Positions 33,156 to 41,850 of a DNA stretch of 64,000 nucleotides are shown here, one piece after another. A model generated the notes under the pieces. That model was not told where the DNA came from. It saw only the letters and a list, made by a program, of their open reading frames with translations, and did no database searches. Position numbers and translations under genes: made by a program. This stretch comes from Cohnella fermenti. Lineage in GTDB: Bacteria > Bacillota > Bacilli > Paenibacillales > Paenibacillaceae. Positions within the stretch are counted from its first letter, which is position 1; the number at the start of each line of letters is the position of its first letter. The stretch covers positions 42,160 through 106,159 of the forward strand of contig NZ_SSOB01000028.1 of assembly GCF_004801405.1 (NCBI RefSeq). Direction: 5' to 3'.

Positions 33156-33806
33156 TCATTGCTTGCGCGGCACGACCGAGATGCGATGGAGCGGAACGTC
33201 GAGCCCTCTTGCGACCGCTTCGGCGATCAGCTTGTGAACGGTCGCATTCTCGGCTCCCTTGGCAACGACGAGCACCCCGCGCAGCTTGGGCTTCACCAGC
33301 TTGACCACGATCGGCGACTTCCCGCCCGACACCTCGTAGAGAACGACCTGCCCGCTCCGGTTGATCTCGGTAATGTGGCGCTTCGCGCCGTTGCGATCTT
33401 CCTCGTCCGTGATTCTCGACTGGTAGGTCTCGTCCTGCTGAACGACCTTCTCTTCGGTCGAATCGATCGTGATCATAACGTCCACCGTGCCGACGCCGAC
33501 GATGTTCTCCAGCATCGCCTTGATGCGCCCTTCGAGCGATTGCTCGATATCGAGAAAAGGATCGTCGTCGCTTGCGGAGCCGCCGATGAACGCTTCCTGC
33601 TGCGGCGCTTCTTCCGCGTCGTTCGGCGGCGAGTAGCCCGGGTCCTTCGCCGGATCGAGCGTCTTCACGTTCAAGTAGGAGGAGACGAGCAGCAGCGCGG
33701 CGCCGATGAGGCCGATCAGCGCCAGCCAGCGGAACGCCTTGATCCGCTTCGGCCCTCCCGGTCCTCCTCCAATGAACGTCTCGAGCTGCTGCAGCCACTT
33801 CGCCAT
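33156..33806 (-). CDS. spoIIIAG: Stage III sporulation protein AG (SpoIIIAG)
   Basis: A 216-residue protein with one TM helix (about 27-45) and an outer ring-forming domain: DIEQSLEGRIKAMLENIVGVGTV is typical, with VDVMITIDSTEEKVV, a central beta-rich insertion, and VKPKLRGVLVVAKGAENATV near the end. SpoIIIAG forms a large ring in the intermembrane space of the mother-cell/forespore channel. It lies 18 nt after spoIIIAF and 40 nt before spoIIIAH. Confidence 0.95.
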   Translation of the reverse strand: MAKWLQQLETFIGGGPGGPKRIKAFRWLALIGLIGAALLLVSSYLNVKTLDPAKDPGYSPPNDAEEAPQQEAFIGGSASDDDPFLDIEQSLEGRIKAMLENIVGVGTVDVMITIDSTEEKVVQQDETYQSRITDEEDRNGAKRHITEINRSGQVVLYEVSGGKSPIVVKLVKPKLRGVLVVAKGAENATVHKLIAEAVARGLDVPLHRISVVPRKQ

Positions 33807-33824
33807 TCGTCTCGCCTCCCAGCC

Positions 33825-34568
33825 TCAAGATTTGTTCGTTCCCGGGTTCCCGGACTCGCCCGCTGCGCCTTCCGTCCTCACGGAGATCATCCCAGCTCCC
33901 ATTCCGTAGCGGGAGGACACCAGCGAGACGATCCGCTGTTCGAGCACTCCCGTCTCCGCGGCCGCCGCCGGCTCCCGGCTTCCTTCGGCTCCCGGCTCGT
34001 CCTGCGAGCCGAGATCGATGATGACCGGCTCGACCTCCCGGATCGGGTCGGATTCCCCGTTCCCGGAGCCGGAAGCCGAATCTGCGCCGGAAGCGCCGGA
34101 AGCGCCGGAAGCGTCCTCCGGATCGGCCAGGACGATCTCGACCGCTTGCACCTGAATCGTCCCGTCCGCCTCCTTGCCCGTCTTCACCTGCACGTTGCGG
34201 ACGCTTGCGCCCCCCTCCTGCTCGACCGTCACCTTGATCTCGGCGGCAAGCTGCGCTGCGGCAAGGCTCGCGACTTGCTCGTCCCTGGACATTCGGAGCC
34301 TCGCGGCATCCTCCTCGATCTGGGCCAGTTGGCCCTTCGCGTCCTCGGGAGTCAGCCGCACCGATTCGATTCCTGCGGCCAGCTTCGTCCCGAAGTCGGC
34401 CTTGATCCACGACAGCAGCGGACCGATAAGCGCCAGGAGGATGAACAGGCCGGCGACCAGCCGGACGTACCTCTGCATCGTCTGGTTCGGCAGCAGCAGA
34501 TCGACGATGGAGGCCAGCAGCACAACGACGATGACCTGCTTCAGCCATTCAGCCAGGGCTGCCATCAT
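33825..34568 (-). CDS. spoIIIAF: Stage III sporulation protein AF (SpoIIIAF)
   Basis: A 247-residue protein starting at the ATGATG at 34568, after GGAGGGGG. It has two N-terminal TM helices (about 8-26 and 37-54, with QTMQRYVRLVAGLFILLAL) and a ring-building-motif domain. A Ser/Gly/Ala/Asp-rich tract (DPEDASGASGASGADSASGS) and an Ala/Glu tract make it longer than the ~206-residue B. subtilis protein. Part of the SpoIIIA-SpoIIQ complex. Confidence 0.93.
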   Translation of the reverse strand: MMAALAEWLKQVIVVVLLASIVDLLLPNQTMQRYVRLVAGLFILLALIGPLLSWIKADFGTKLAAGIESVRLTPEDAKGQLAQIEEDAARLRMSRDEQVASLAAAQLAAEIKVTVEQEGGASVRNVQVKTGKEADGTIQVQAVEIVLADPEDASGASGASGADSASGSGNGESDPIREVEPVIIDLGSQDEPGAEGSREPAAAAETGVLEQRIVSLVSSRYGMGAGMISVRTEGAAGESGNPGTNKS

Positions 34569-34588
34569 GGCGGGCGCCCCCTCCTTCG

Positions 34589-35887
34589 CTATCTCATCAT
34601 GATGGAAGCATTGCCGGCGGTGAGGATGATCGTCACCGCCAGGAAGAACATCAGGCCGACCGCCGCCAGCGCCGCGAAGACGAAGACGAGCGTCTTGCCG
34701 ATAACCTGCAGGCTCTGCACGATCGGCGTGTCGCCGAGCGGCTGCAGCACTGCCGCCGACAGGTTGTAGATCATCGCGAGCGTCAGGATTTTGACGGCCG
34801 GGAATGCGCACAGGAACAACAGAATGACGACACCGGCGAGCCCGACCGCATTCTTGACGAGCAGGCTCGCCGAGAGCACCGTGTCCGCCGCGTCGGAGAA
34901 CATCCGGCCGACGACGGGCACGAAGTTGGAGGTGACGAACTTGGTCGTCTTGAGCGCGATGCCGTCGGCGACCGCTCCCGTCGCTCCCTGGATCGACAGC
35001 ACCCCGAGGAACATCGTGAGCAGGACGCCGAGCAGGCCGACCCCGACTGTCCGGAGCAGATTCGCAAGCTGCGTGACCTTGTACCGCTCGCTGATCGAGC
35101 TGACCAGGTGGAGCACCGCCGAGAAGAACAGCAGCGGGAAGACGAACAGATGGATCAGCGTTCCGATCATGTGGATCATGAACACGATGAACGGGTGGAG
35201 CACCGCGACCGTCGTGAAGCTTCCGGTGCTCGCGAGCAGCGTCATCAGGAGAGGCACCGTCGCGAGCATGAACTCGACCATGCTCGCGATCGCGTCCGCG
35301 GCGTACTGCGTCGCGGTGTGGAAGCTGTTCACCGCGATGATGAGCAGAACCAGATAGGCGATCGCGTAGGCTACCTTGCTGACCGCGCTTCGCTCGAACG
35401 CGTTCTGCATCGTCTCGAGAATCAGCGTGAACACCGCAAGCATCACGATGGTGACGATCAGCTTCCCGCTGAAGAGCAGCTCGTGGAGGAAGAACTTCGC
35501 CAGCCCGAGCAGAGCCGTCTCGACGCTGAAGCCTTCCCCGCTCGGGAACATCAGCTCCTTCAGCTCCGGCACCCGGCCGTCCGGAAAGTAGCCGCCGTAT
35601 TCGTCCTTGAGCTGATTCCAGAACTGTTCGATCTGGCCCAGGTCCACGTCTCCCGCCTGCTGCTCGGCCAATTCCCCGGCAAGCCCGCCGCCTTCCGCTC
35701 CGGCCGAGCTTGACGAACCGCCTTGCCGTTCCAATCCCCCCGTTGGGGCCGAACCGATCATTCCGACGGATGCCGACGCTTCCGCGCGGGAGTCCGGAAT
35801 CGGAAGGCAACTGAGCAGCATGGCGGACAGCAGCAGCACCATCGTCAGGAAGCCCGGCCGTCTGTCGGCGTTCAAGGCAGGTGGCAC
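34589..35887 (-). CDS. spoIIIAE: Stage III sporulation protein AE (SpoIIIAE)
   Basis: A 432-residue polytopic membrane protein. The frame is open to 36034 inside spoIIIAD, but GTG 35887 with GAAGGGAGAG about 8 nt upstream is the natural start; it gives a signal peptide (MVLLLSAMLLSCLPIPDSRA) as in other SpoIIIAE. Then a linker, IEQFWNQLKDEYGGYFPD, and seven to eight TM helices, including IHLFVFPLLFFSAVLHLVSS and VGRMFSDAADTVLSASLLVKN. It may form the export gate of the channel. Next to spoIIIAD (25 nt) and spoIIIAF (20 nt). Confidence 0.95.
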   Translation of the reverse strand: MPPALNADRRPGFLTMVLLLSAMLLSCLPIPDSRAEASASVGMIGSAPTGGLERQGGSSSSAGAEGGGLAGELAEQQAGDVDLGQIEQFWNQLKDEYGGYFPDGRVPELKELMFPSGEGFSVETALLGLAKFFLHELLFSGKLIVTIVMLAVFTLILETMQNAFERSAVSKVAYAIAYLVLLIIAVNSFHTATQYAADAIASMVEFMLATVPLLMTLLASTGSFTTVAVLHPFIVFMIHMIGTLIHLFVFPLLFFSAVLHLVSSISERYKVTQLANLLRTVGVGLLGVLLTMFLGVLSIQGATGAVADGIALKTTKFVTSNFVPVVGRMFSDAADTVLSASLLVKNAVGLAGVVILLFLCAFPAVKILTLAMIYNLSAAVLQPLGDTPIVQSLQVIGKTLVFVFAALAAVGLMFFLAVTIILTAGNASIMMR

Positions 35888-35912
35888 GAGACTTCTCTCC
35901 CTTCGGGGCGGT

Positions 35913-36308
35913 TCAGGCGGGCAACAGATTGAGCACCGTCTCGATAATGACGCTGATGATCGGAATCGCCATGACGAGAATGAGCATCTTGCCCGCGAAT
36001 TCCACCTTGGAGGCGACGCTCTCAAGCCCCGCATCGCGGATGATCTGCGCGCCGAATTCCGCGATGTACGCGATGCCGATAATTTTGAGCATCGTCTTGA
36101 GATAGACCGACGGGATGCCGGAGCGGTCCGCCAATTGCTCCAGCACGGCGACCACGCTGCCGATCTTGCCGATCATCGCCAAGAAGATGCCGATGCCGAC
36201 GAAGGCGGACAGGAGGAAGGCGAACATCGGCTTCTGTTCCCGGATCACGAGGATCAGGATCGTGGCGAGCAGCGCAATGCCGACGATCTGCAATATCTCC
36301 ATCTCCAT
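35913..36308 (-). CDS. spoIIIAD: Stage III sporulation protein AD (SpoIIIAD)
   Basis: A small polytopic membrane protein of about 131 residues with three to four TM helices: ILQIVGIALLATILILVI, then KPMFAFLLSAFVGIGIFLA, and MLKIIGIAYIAEFGAQIIRDAG, the last highly typical. The start is uncertain among GTG 36311, ATG 36308 and ATG 36302; I use 36308, which has GGGCGGG upstream. It is related in sequence to SpoIIIAC and is thought to form part of the membrane base of the channel. Confidence 0.94.
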   Translation of the reverse strand: MEMEILQIVGIALLATILILVIREQKPMFAFLLSAFVGIGIFLAMIGKIGSVVAVLEQLADRSGIPSVYLKTMLKIIGIAYIAEFGAQIIRDAGLESVASKVEFAGKMLILVMAIPIISVIIETVLNLLPA

Positions 36309-36326
36309 CACCCGCCCTGCGATTCG

Positions 36327-36530
36327 CTACTGGAACAAGAAGATCGACTTGATCTCCTGGAACAATTCATTGAGCAAGCGCACCACCATGAAGAGCACGA
36401 CGACGAAGCCGATGACGGTTACCCAATGGGCCATATCCTCCTTGCCCATCTGCTTGAGGACAGTGTGAATCATAGCGATGATGATGCCGATCCCGGCAAT
36501 TTGGAAAATCGTGCTGACATCGATGTTCAT
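36327..36530 (-). CDS. spoIIIAC: Stage III sporulation protein AC (SpoIIIAC)
   Basis: A 67-residue protein with two TM helices (about 8-24 and 37-53), VSTIFQIAGIGIIIAMIHTV and GKEDMAHWVTVIGFVVVLFM. Both are close to the SpoIIIAC consensus and length (68 in B. subtilis). It lies 16 nt after spoIIIAB and 18 nt before spoIIIAD. A membrane component of the SpoIIIA channel; individual function is not defined. Confidence 0.95.
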   Translation of the reverse strand: MNIDVSTIFQIAGIGIIIAMIHTVLKQMGKEDMAHWVTVIGFVVVLFMVVRLLNELFQEIKSIFLFQ

Positions 36531-36546
36531 CGAATCGGCCTCCCGC

Positions 36547-37065
36547 TTACATCATCAGGATGACGACCAGGGCCGCTCCCAGAACACCCAGGCTTCGGCT
36601 CAGCCTCTCATACTTCGCCTGGTCCTCCCTCGCCGCCGTCTCCTCGGCTTGCAACTGCAGCATGGCCAAGCGGACATGCTTCAACTGGTCGTCCCTTCCG
36701 CTTCCGCCAAGGGAGGCCCCAAGACGAAGCATCGCTTCCAGCTCGCCCGCCCGCATGGCGGTCGACGCCCATCCGCCGCCGATAATCCGCTCCCAGGCCG
36801 CCTTGACCGTCTCTCCGGAGGCGGAGCGGAGCTCCCCCGCGATTCGTTCGAACAAGCCGGCCAGCGGCGGAGGCAGCACCTTCGCGACTCGCAGCAGCGC
36901 CTCGGGCAGCGGCGTCTGGCCGTAGCCGATCTCCGTCTCAAGCCGCTGCAGCGCGTGCAGGAGGTGGCGAATCTGCTTCGGCCGCTCCGCGAAGCGGGCT
37001 GCCTGCAGGAAGCCGATCATCGTCCCGGCGAACAGAATAAGCGCGGCGCCGACAAGCCGAATCAT
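36547..37065 (-). CDS. spoIIIAB: Stage III sporulation protein AB (SpoIIIAB)
   Basis: A 172-residue protein with an N-terminal TM helix (about 3-20), a helical cytoplasmic domain with RPKQIRHLLHALQRLETEI and LPEALLRVAKVLP, and a C-terminal TM helix LGVLGAALVVILMM. SpoIIIAB is similar to GspF-type adaptor proteins and is expected to link the SpoIIIAA ATPase to the membrane. Its start overlaps the spoIIIAA stop by 4 nt (ATGA). Confidence 0.95.
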   Translation of the reverse strand: MIRLVGAALILFAGTMIGFLQAARFAERPKQIRHLLHALQRLETEIGYGQTPLPEALLRVAKVLPPPLAGLFERIAGELRSASGETVKAAWERIIGGGWASTAMRAGELEAMLRLGASLGGSGRDDQLKHVRLAMLQLQAEETAAREDQAKYERLSRSLGVLGAALVVILMM

Positions 37066-38210
37066 GGCGCTGCCCCTCCTTCTGCGGAAGCCGGAGAGCG
37101 GATCAAGGGAAGCGGCCTTGCCTTGAGTCCGAGCTCGAGCGAGCCCTCGGGCGGAGCCGTAACCGGAACATCGGCCGGAGCATGGACCGGAACCTGGGGC
37201 GGCGCGTCCCGCGGAATGCCGTAGCGGATGCTCCGGCGGCGGCGGCCGGCCTCTTCCTCGGCCTCTGCGGCGCCGAGAACCCGGTGCCGCACCATGCTGC
37301 CGGAGCGGGAGAGCACGATGTACGCCCCGAACATTCCTTCCCGCGCCAGGGCGGACAGCACCGGCCGCTCGAACACGTCAGCGAGATCCGCGGCGTGCGC
37401 CGTCGCCAGCACGCGCACCCCGGCATGAAGCGCCTCCCGCAGCGCGTCCGCATCCTCCGGCCGGCCGATCTCGTCGACGACGATCACCTCCGGCGACATC
37501 GAGCGGACGAGCATCATCATTCCTTCCGCCTTCGGACAAGCGTCGAGGACGTCGGTTCTCGGGCCGAGATCGAACGTCGGCACGCCCCGCTCGCAGGCGG
37601 CGATCTCCGAGCGCTCGTCGACGATGCCGACCTTCCTCCCCCTCCAGCCTCGCGCCGAAGGGTCGTTCCACTCGCCCGCGCTGATCGCCCGGGCAAGATC
37701 CCGGAGCAGCGTCGTCTTGCCTTGCTGCGGCGGCGAGACGAGCAGCGTGTGCCGGATCGACCTCGCCGCCGGGTCGAGCAGGCCGGGAAGGACGGCCGCC
37801 GAGCAGCCTACCCTTGCCCGGGCGATCCGCACGTTGAAGGCGGCCACGTCCCGGAGATGCCGGACATGCCCCCCTTCCAGCACCGTGCGTCCGGCCAGTC
37901 CGACACGGTGGCCTCCGGAGACCGTTACGTACCCCCGCTTCAGTTCCTCTTCCATCGCATATAAAGAGTGATCGGTGAGCTTTTCCAAGAAGGCTTGGCA
38001 TTCCTCCCGACTTGTCCGATACCCCTCGCGGTGGTCGCCCGACAGCAGCCCGTCCGGCGTCAGGAAGGCGTATCGGCTGCCGTAGGAGATCTCGAGCGGT
38101 CTGCCTTCGCGGACTCGCACTTCCTCCAGCGATTCGATGACGGAATCCGGCAGCTTGTCGAGCCGTGCCCGAAGCGAAGCCGGGAAGATGTCCAGCCAGA
38201 CGGGAAGCAT
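37062..38210 (-). CDS. spoIIIAA: Stage III sporulation protein AA, channel ATPase (SpoIIIAA)
   Basis: A 382-residue secretion-type ATPase. ATG 38210 after GGGAGAGGGGG is the start; the frame extends 28 codons further upstream. Walker A is VSPPQQGKTTLLRDLAR (~159-167) and Walker B VIVVDEIGRPEDADAL, with TAHAAD, as in VirB11/GspE-like ATPases. The family is usually ~307 residues; here a Pro/Ala-rich C-terminal tail of ~60 residues follows RRRRSIRYG. First gene of the operon, behind a sigma-E-like promoter, so expression in the mother cell is expected. Confidence 0.96.
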   Translation of the reverse strand: MLPVWLDIFPASLRARLDKLPDSVIESLEEVRVREGRPLEISYGSRYAFLTPDGLLSGDHREGYRTSREECQAFLEKLTDHSLYAMEEELKRGYVTVSGGHRVGLAGRTVLEGGHVRHLRDVAAFNVRIARARVGCSAAVLPGLLDPAARSIRHTLLVSPPQQGKTTLLRDLARAISAGEWNDPSARGWRGRKVGIVDERSEIAACERGVPTFDLGPRTDVLDACPKAEGMMMLVRSMSPEVIVVDEIGRPEDADALREALHAGVRVLATAHAADLADVFERPVLSALAREGMFGAYIVLSRSGSMVRHRVLGAAEAEEEAGRRRRSIRYGIPRDAPPQVPVHAPADVPVTAPPEGSLELGLKARPLPLIRSPASAEGGAAP

Positions 38211-38253
38211 AGAGAGACCCCCTCTCCCGAATTCGATGTCCATTGCTGATTCA

Positions 38254-38281
38254 TGTGTATGCTTGTTCGCCCCGTTTATGC
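38254..38281 (-). promoter_or_regulatory. Sigma-E-type promoter for the spoIIIA operon
   Basis: On the minus strand GCATAAAC (38274-38281) and CATACACA (38254-38261) match the sigma-E -35 (ATA core) and -10 (CATACAMT) with about 15 nt between ATA and CATACA. It lies 44-71 nt before the spoIIIAA start. Mother-cell expression under sigma-E is the known control of spoIIIA. Confidence 0.65.
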
Positions 38282-38307
38282 CTGCTTGGCCCACGTTCGC
38301 GGACAGG

Positions 38308-38571
38308 TTACTTCTTCAGAATGCCGACGAGCAGGCAGGCGACCCCGACCGTCACCCAGACGAAGCGCATCGGCGACAGCTTGTCCGCCAGCCCGACAAG
38401 CCCGATCGTCGTCGTCGCGAGCAGCACCATCGGACCTGCCAGCGCCAGCATGGAATTGACCGCGAGCGCCTTCTGGACGTCGTTCAGCTTAAGCATAACC
38501 AGCGCCGCCGTCAGCTCGATGCTCCCCGAGAACAGCCGGAGCAGAGCCATGCCGAACACGGACTTGTCCAT
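38308..38571 (-). CDS. yqhV: YqhV family (DUF2619) small membrane protein
   Basis: An 87-residue protein with three hydrophobic segments: MALLRLFSGSIELTAALVML, LALAGPMVLLATTTIGLVGLA and a final WVTVGVACLLVGILKK. Content, length and position immediately upstream of spoIIIAA match B. subtilis YqhV, a sporulation-associated protein of unknown function. ATG 38571 follows AAGGAGGGG. A gap of 97 nt with the sigma-E promoter separates it from spoIIIAA. Confidence 0.88.
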   Translation of the reverse strand: MDKSVFGMALLRLFSGSIELTAALVMLKLNDVQKALAVNSMLALAGPMVLLATTTIGLVGLADKLSPMRFVWVTVGVACLLVGILKK

Positions 38572-38810
38572 TCGTATCCCCTCCTTGGGCCAACGGCCAA
38601 CATGAAGCCGTACCTTACTCTATGCCGCCGGCAGCCTCAACTTGCCAGTTTGTCCGCGAATATTCGGCGCTTCGGCAGTTCGCCTCCGATTCGCCATCGG
38701 CATTCGTCAACCTTCGGCATTCGCTTCGGGCACCTGCCCAGTTCGCGCCGCATATAGTGATCTGGCATAAGTGAACCACCAACTCCACCTTGACATGAGG
38801 AGAGCTGTCT

Positions 38811-39629
38811 ATGGACATCAAGACGGGCCTTGCGTGGCCCTGCGCGCTAGAGGACCCGACCGACCGCAGAAGCGGCAAGCCGAGGCAATCGGGGCTGACC
38901 ATGGTTATCGACAAGGGGCTCGGACCTTCGGCATTCGAAGACTTGCTGCTGACTGCGGGCGAGTATATCGATCTGCTTAAATTCGGCTTCGGAACGTCGC
39001 CGCTCTATCCGCTCGACCTTCTTCGGAGCAAGATTGCCCTGGCCAAGCGGCACCGGGTCGCAACCTTCCCGGGAGGAACGCTGCTCGAAGCGGCCTATCG
39101 GCTCGAGGTGGTCGCTCCTTACCTCGATATGGCGGCAGACCTCGGCTTCGACGGGGTCGAGGTGTCGGACGGCACAATCGAGCTGAGCCGGCGCCGGAGG
39201 GACGAACTGATCACGGAGGCGACACAGCGAGGGCTGCGGGTATTTACCGAATATGGTAAAAAACAAGCCGGTTCGAGGATCGTGACGGACGATCTGAGGA
39301 GAACGGTGGAATTGGACTTGGCCAGGGGGGCCGAGCTTGTCACCGTCGAAGCCCGGGAATCCGGGATCGACGTCGGTCTGTTCGACGAGAACGGGAGGTG
39401 TCGGGAGGAGGAGCTTCAGCTCCTGCGCCGAAGCTTGCCGGAGCCGGATTGCCTGCTGTGGGAAGCTCCGCAGAAGGAACAGCAAGTGTCCCTGCTGCGC
39501 ATTCTCGGCACGAGGGTCAATCTGGGCAACATCTCGCCGGGAGACGTTCTGTCGCTTGAGACGCTGCGAAGGGGGCTGCGCTCGGATACGTTCGCGCTGC
39601 ATCCGCTCGTTTCCGATTATATGATCTGA
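38811..39629 (+). CDS. Phosphosulfolactate synthase family protein (ComA/YitD)
   Basis: A 272-residue TIM-barrel protein. The pattern LLTAGEYIDLLKFGFGTSPLYPLDLLRSK, split here as FGFGTSPLYP and nearby residues, then FPGGTLLEAAYR, GFDGVEVSDGTIEL and ELVTVEARESGI, is that of (2R)-phospho-3-sulfolactate synthase, which adds sulfite to phosphoenolpyruvate. B. subtilis YitD/YitC make sulfolactate found in spores, so a spore role is plausible. ATG 38811 has GAGGAGAG upstream. No ComB-type phosphatase gene lies beside it. It is a plus-strand insertion relative to the B. subtilis order. Confidence 0.88.
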   Translation: MDIKTGLAWPCALEDPTDRRSGKPRQSGLTMVIDKGLGPSAFEDLLLTAGEYIDLLKFGFGTSPLYPLDLLRSKIALAKRHRVATFPGGTLLEAAYRLEVVAPYLDMAADLGFDGVEVSDGTIELSRRRRDELITEATQRGLRVFTEYGKKQAGSRIVTDDLRRTVELDLARGAELVTVEARESGIDVGLFDENGRCREEELQLLRRSLPEPDCLLWEAPQKEQQVSLLRILGTRVNLGNISPGDVLSLETLRRGLRSDTFALHPLVSDYMI

Positions 39630-39656
39630 GCGGTCGGCAGGCCCATCGACAAGACG

Positions 39657-39694
39657 AGGTTCTCCCGCTCGGCGTTCTAAGCGGAAGAACCTCT
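39657..39694 (+). terminator. Hairpin after the phosphosulfolactate synthase gene
   Basis: GAGGTTCT and CGCT arms pair with AGCG and AGAACCTC around a 10-nt loop, 27 nt past the stop. The following TCCATAAGATTT is only moderately T-rich, so termination may be weak. Confidence 0.5.
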
Positions 39695-39758
39695 CCATAA
39701 GATTTAGCTAGCGGTAAGCCCGTCCCGCCGCGTTCCCGACGGAAGGCGTGAAAGAACC

Positions 39759-40217
39759 ATGAACGGCGAAATCGTGTTAGTCGGCCTCATCGTGATCGGC
39801 CTCATCGGCCGCTCTTCCATCATCACGACAGCGGCCTGCCTGCTGCTCGTCGTCAAGCTGCTCCATCTGCAGCGCTATCTGCCGACAATCGAGCGCAGAG
39901 GGCTCGAGATCGGCTTGCTGTTCCTCACGCTGGCGGTGCTCGTCCCCTTCGCCTCCGGCAAGGTCCAACTGAAGGACGTAGCCCACGCCTTCACGAGCTG
40001 GACGGGCTGGGTCGCGCTTATCGGCGGCGCCGCCGCCACTTACATGAACGGCAAAGGGCTGGAGCTGCTGAAGGTGGACCCGCAGCTTATCGTCGGACTC
40101 GTCATCGGCTCGATCGTCGGCATCGTCCTGCTGCGCGGCATCCCCGTCGGACCGCTCATGGCGGCGGGCATCACCGCTTTTATCCTGAAGGTGCTGCAAC
40201 TGTTCGCGGATAAGTGA
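39759..40217 (+). CDS. DUF441 family membrane protein
   Basis: A 152-residue protein with four hydrophobic segments, matching the DUF441 (YtwI/YeaL-like) pattern: LVGLIVIGLIGRSSIITTAACLL in part, ERRGLEIGLLFLTLAVLVP, MNGKGLELLKVDPQLIVGLV and GIPVGPLMAAGI. Function is unknown. ATG 39759 has GGAAGG ~12 nt upstream. It lies 129 nt after the phosphosulfolactate synthase gene and converges with the RCC1-repeat gene, whose stop is 28 nt away on the other strand. Confidence 0.85.
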   Translation: MNGEIVLVGLIVIGLIGRSSIITTAACLLLVVKLLHLQRYLPTIERRGLEIGLLFLTLAVLVPFASGKVQLKDVAHAFTSWTGWVALIGGAAATYMNGKGLELLKVDPQLIVGLVIGSIVGIVLLRGIPVGPLMAAGITAFILKVLQLFADK

Positions 40218-40245
40218 GGGATGAAGGATGCTCCGGTCCCTGCGC

Positions 40246-41751
40246 TTACGGCATCGTGATCGCGATTTTGCCCTCCTGCTGAATCCAATCGACCTTGGCG
40301 CCGAGAGACTCGCTGATGAACCGCAACGGAAGATAAGAACTGCCGGCCGAGCTGAACAGCCCGTTCGGAAGCTCGACCGTCGTCCCATTCAGCCGCGTCG
40401 TTCCGTCCAGGAAGTTCAATTGGACCGAGACGGCGGCATTCTGTTCGGAAGCGGCTCGTTCGAGCGTGGCGATCTTGCTTGTTCCGTCCCAGGCGATCTT
40501 GGCGCCAAGCCTCTCGAAAATAGAACGAAGAGGCACGAACGCTTGCCCGTTGCGGGTAACGACCCCGTTGTTCAACTGGACGGATTCCCCGTTCAAGACC
40601 ACTTCGATCGGCGCCTGCATCGGAATCGGCGCCTCGCTCGTAAACTGCTTGTCTTCCCCCGTTCCGAGAGTCCCGTACTTGTTCAAGCCCCACGCCCATA
40701 GCGAACCGTCGCTTTTCTGCAGCACACTTGATTTGCTCCCCGCCGACAAGCCCGCGACATCCTTGGCCAACAGAACGAACTTGGCATCCGCCTTCATCGT
40801 CTCCCCTTCGATGGAAGCCTCATAGAGCTTGCCTTCCTCCGTAAGCGCGACAATCGAGCGGTCCATCGCATAAGCCGCCTTGACGCTATCGACGCCGGTC
40901 AGCCTCACGGGAGCCTCCTGCTCGTGCCTCTCCGTTCCGTCGGAGAAGCCGGTTACCGACTTTCCCCAGAACCAAAGCCGCCCCTGTCCGTCAATGCCCA
41001 GGTTCGCCGAGCCGTTCGACTCGACCGACTTCAGCGACGGCAGCTCTCCGACTTGCTGCGACAGCTCGCTCCTCCAATTGGGCATATCCGACGAGTCGTA
41101 CTCCGTCTTCCATTCGCGCACCGAGCCGTTCTTCAAGTAGACAAGCTCTGCATCCACGCGAACGGCGTCCTGAATCTCGGCAGCCTGCTCCACCGAGGGA
41201 GATGCAAAAGCCGTCCGCCACACACTTCCGTCGTTCTTCAGGAACACGACCAGCGAGCCGTTCGGGTAATTATAGTAAACGGTCATCTCCTCGACGTCCG
41301 AGATTCCTTCCAGCAAGGAGAATTCGAACGCGCCGCTGCTCGCGTCGTCCCGCACGCCGTAATACACCCTGCCCTCCTTGTCCAGCACATACCCTTCGTT
41401 GTAACCCGCTATCACGTTAACCGGATCTGCGATCCCTTCGATTCGTTCGAGCTTGAAGCTGCCCGGCGAGCCTCCTTGCTGTGCCCAATGCCACAGCGAG
41501 CCGTCCTTCGTTCGGACGTATTGTCCGTCGAAGGCTTGTTCCGCGTCGTGTAAACCTTGGACCTGGGTTGGAACGGTCTGCTGCTGGAAGCCGCCCCATA
41601 CCCAGAACGTGCCGTCGGATTTGACCAGCCACGAGGTGCCGTAAGCAGCAACAAGCGGGGGCGAGGTCGTCTCGGCGCCGGCCGACACGCTTGGCGGCAA
41701 GCTCCCTAGCAGCATTCCGGACAAGAGTGCGATGGCATATGCTTTTTTCAT
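40246..41751 (-). CDS. Secreted RCC1-repeat protein with C-terminal copper amine oxidase stalk domains
   Basis: A 501-residue secreted protein. ATG 41751 with AAAGGAG upstream begins a clear signal peptide (KKAYAIALLSGMLLG, cleavage near SVSAGAE). Repeats of the RCC1/regulator-of-chromosome-condensation type follow, each with a W-x-W-G or DGSLWxW core (SDGTFWVWGG, KDGSLWHWAQ, SDGSLWAWGLN). The C-terminus has a Cu_amine_oxidN1 'stalk' domain: VVLNGESVQLNNGVV, AFVPLRSIFERLGAKI and YLPLRFISESLGAKVDW. Such stalk domains bind the cell surface in Paenibacillus relatives. The frame continues upstream only through the repeat array, which is not coding. The binding partner is unknown. Confidence 0.87.
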   Translation of the reverse strand: MKKAYAIALLSGMLLGSLPPSVSAGAETTSPPLVAAYGTSWLVKSDGTFWVWGGFQQQTVPTQVQGLHDAEQAFDGQYVRTKDGSLWHWAQQGGSPGSFKLERIEGIADPVNVIAGYNEGYVLDKEGRVYYGVRDDASSGAFEFSLLEGISDVEEMTVYYNYPNGSLVVFLKNDGSVWRTAFASPSVEQAAEIQDAVRVDAELVYLKNGSVREWKTEYDSSDMPNWRSELSQQVGELPSLKSVESNGSANLGIDGQGRLWFWGKSVTGFSDGTERHEQEAPVRLTGVDSVKAAYAMDRSIVALTEEGKLYEASIEGETMKADAKFVLLAKDVAGLSAGSKSSVLQKSDGSLWAWGLNKYGTLGTGEDKQFTSEAPIPMQAPIEVVLNGESVQLNNGVVTRNGQAFVPLRSIFERLGAKIAWDGTSKIATLERAASEQNAAVSVQLNFLDGTTRLNGTTVELPNGLFSSAGSSYLPLRFISESLGAKVDWIQQEGKIAITMP

Positions 41752-41850
41752 GACAATCTCCTTTGTCGATCGATTCTTCTGCTCAGAGTTGCTAGTTAAT
41801 AGACGCGCAAGTGGAAGGAAAGTTCTAGAAGAATGACACAGCGCGGAGTA

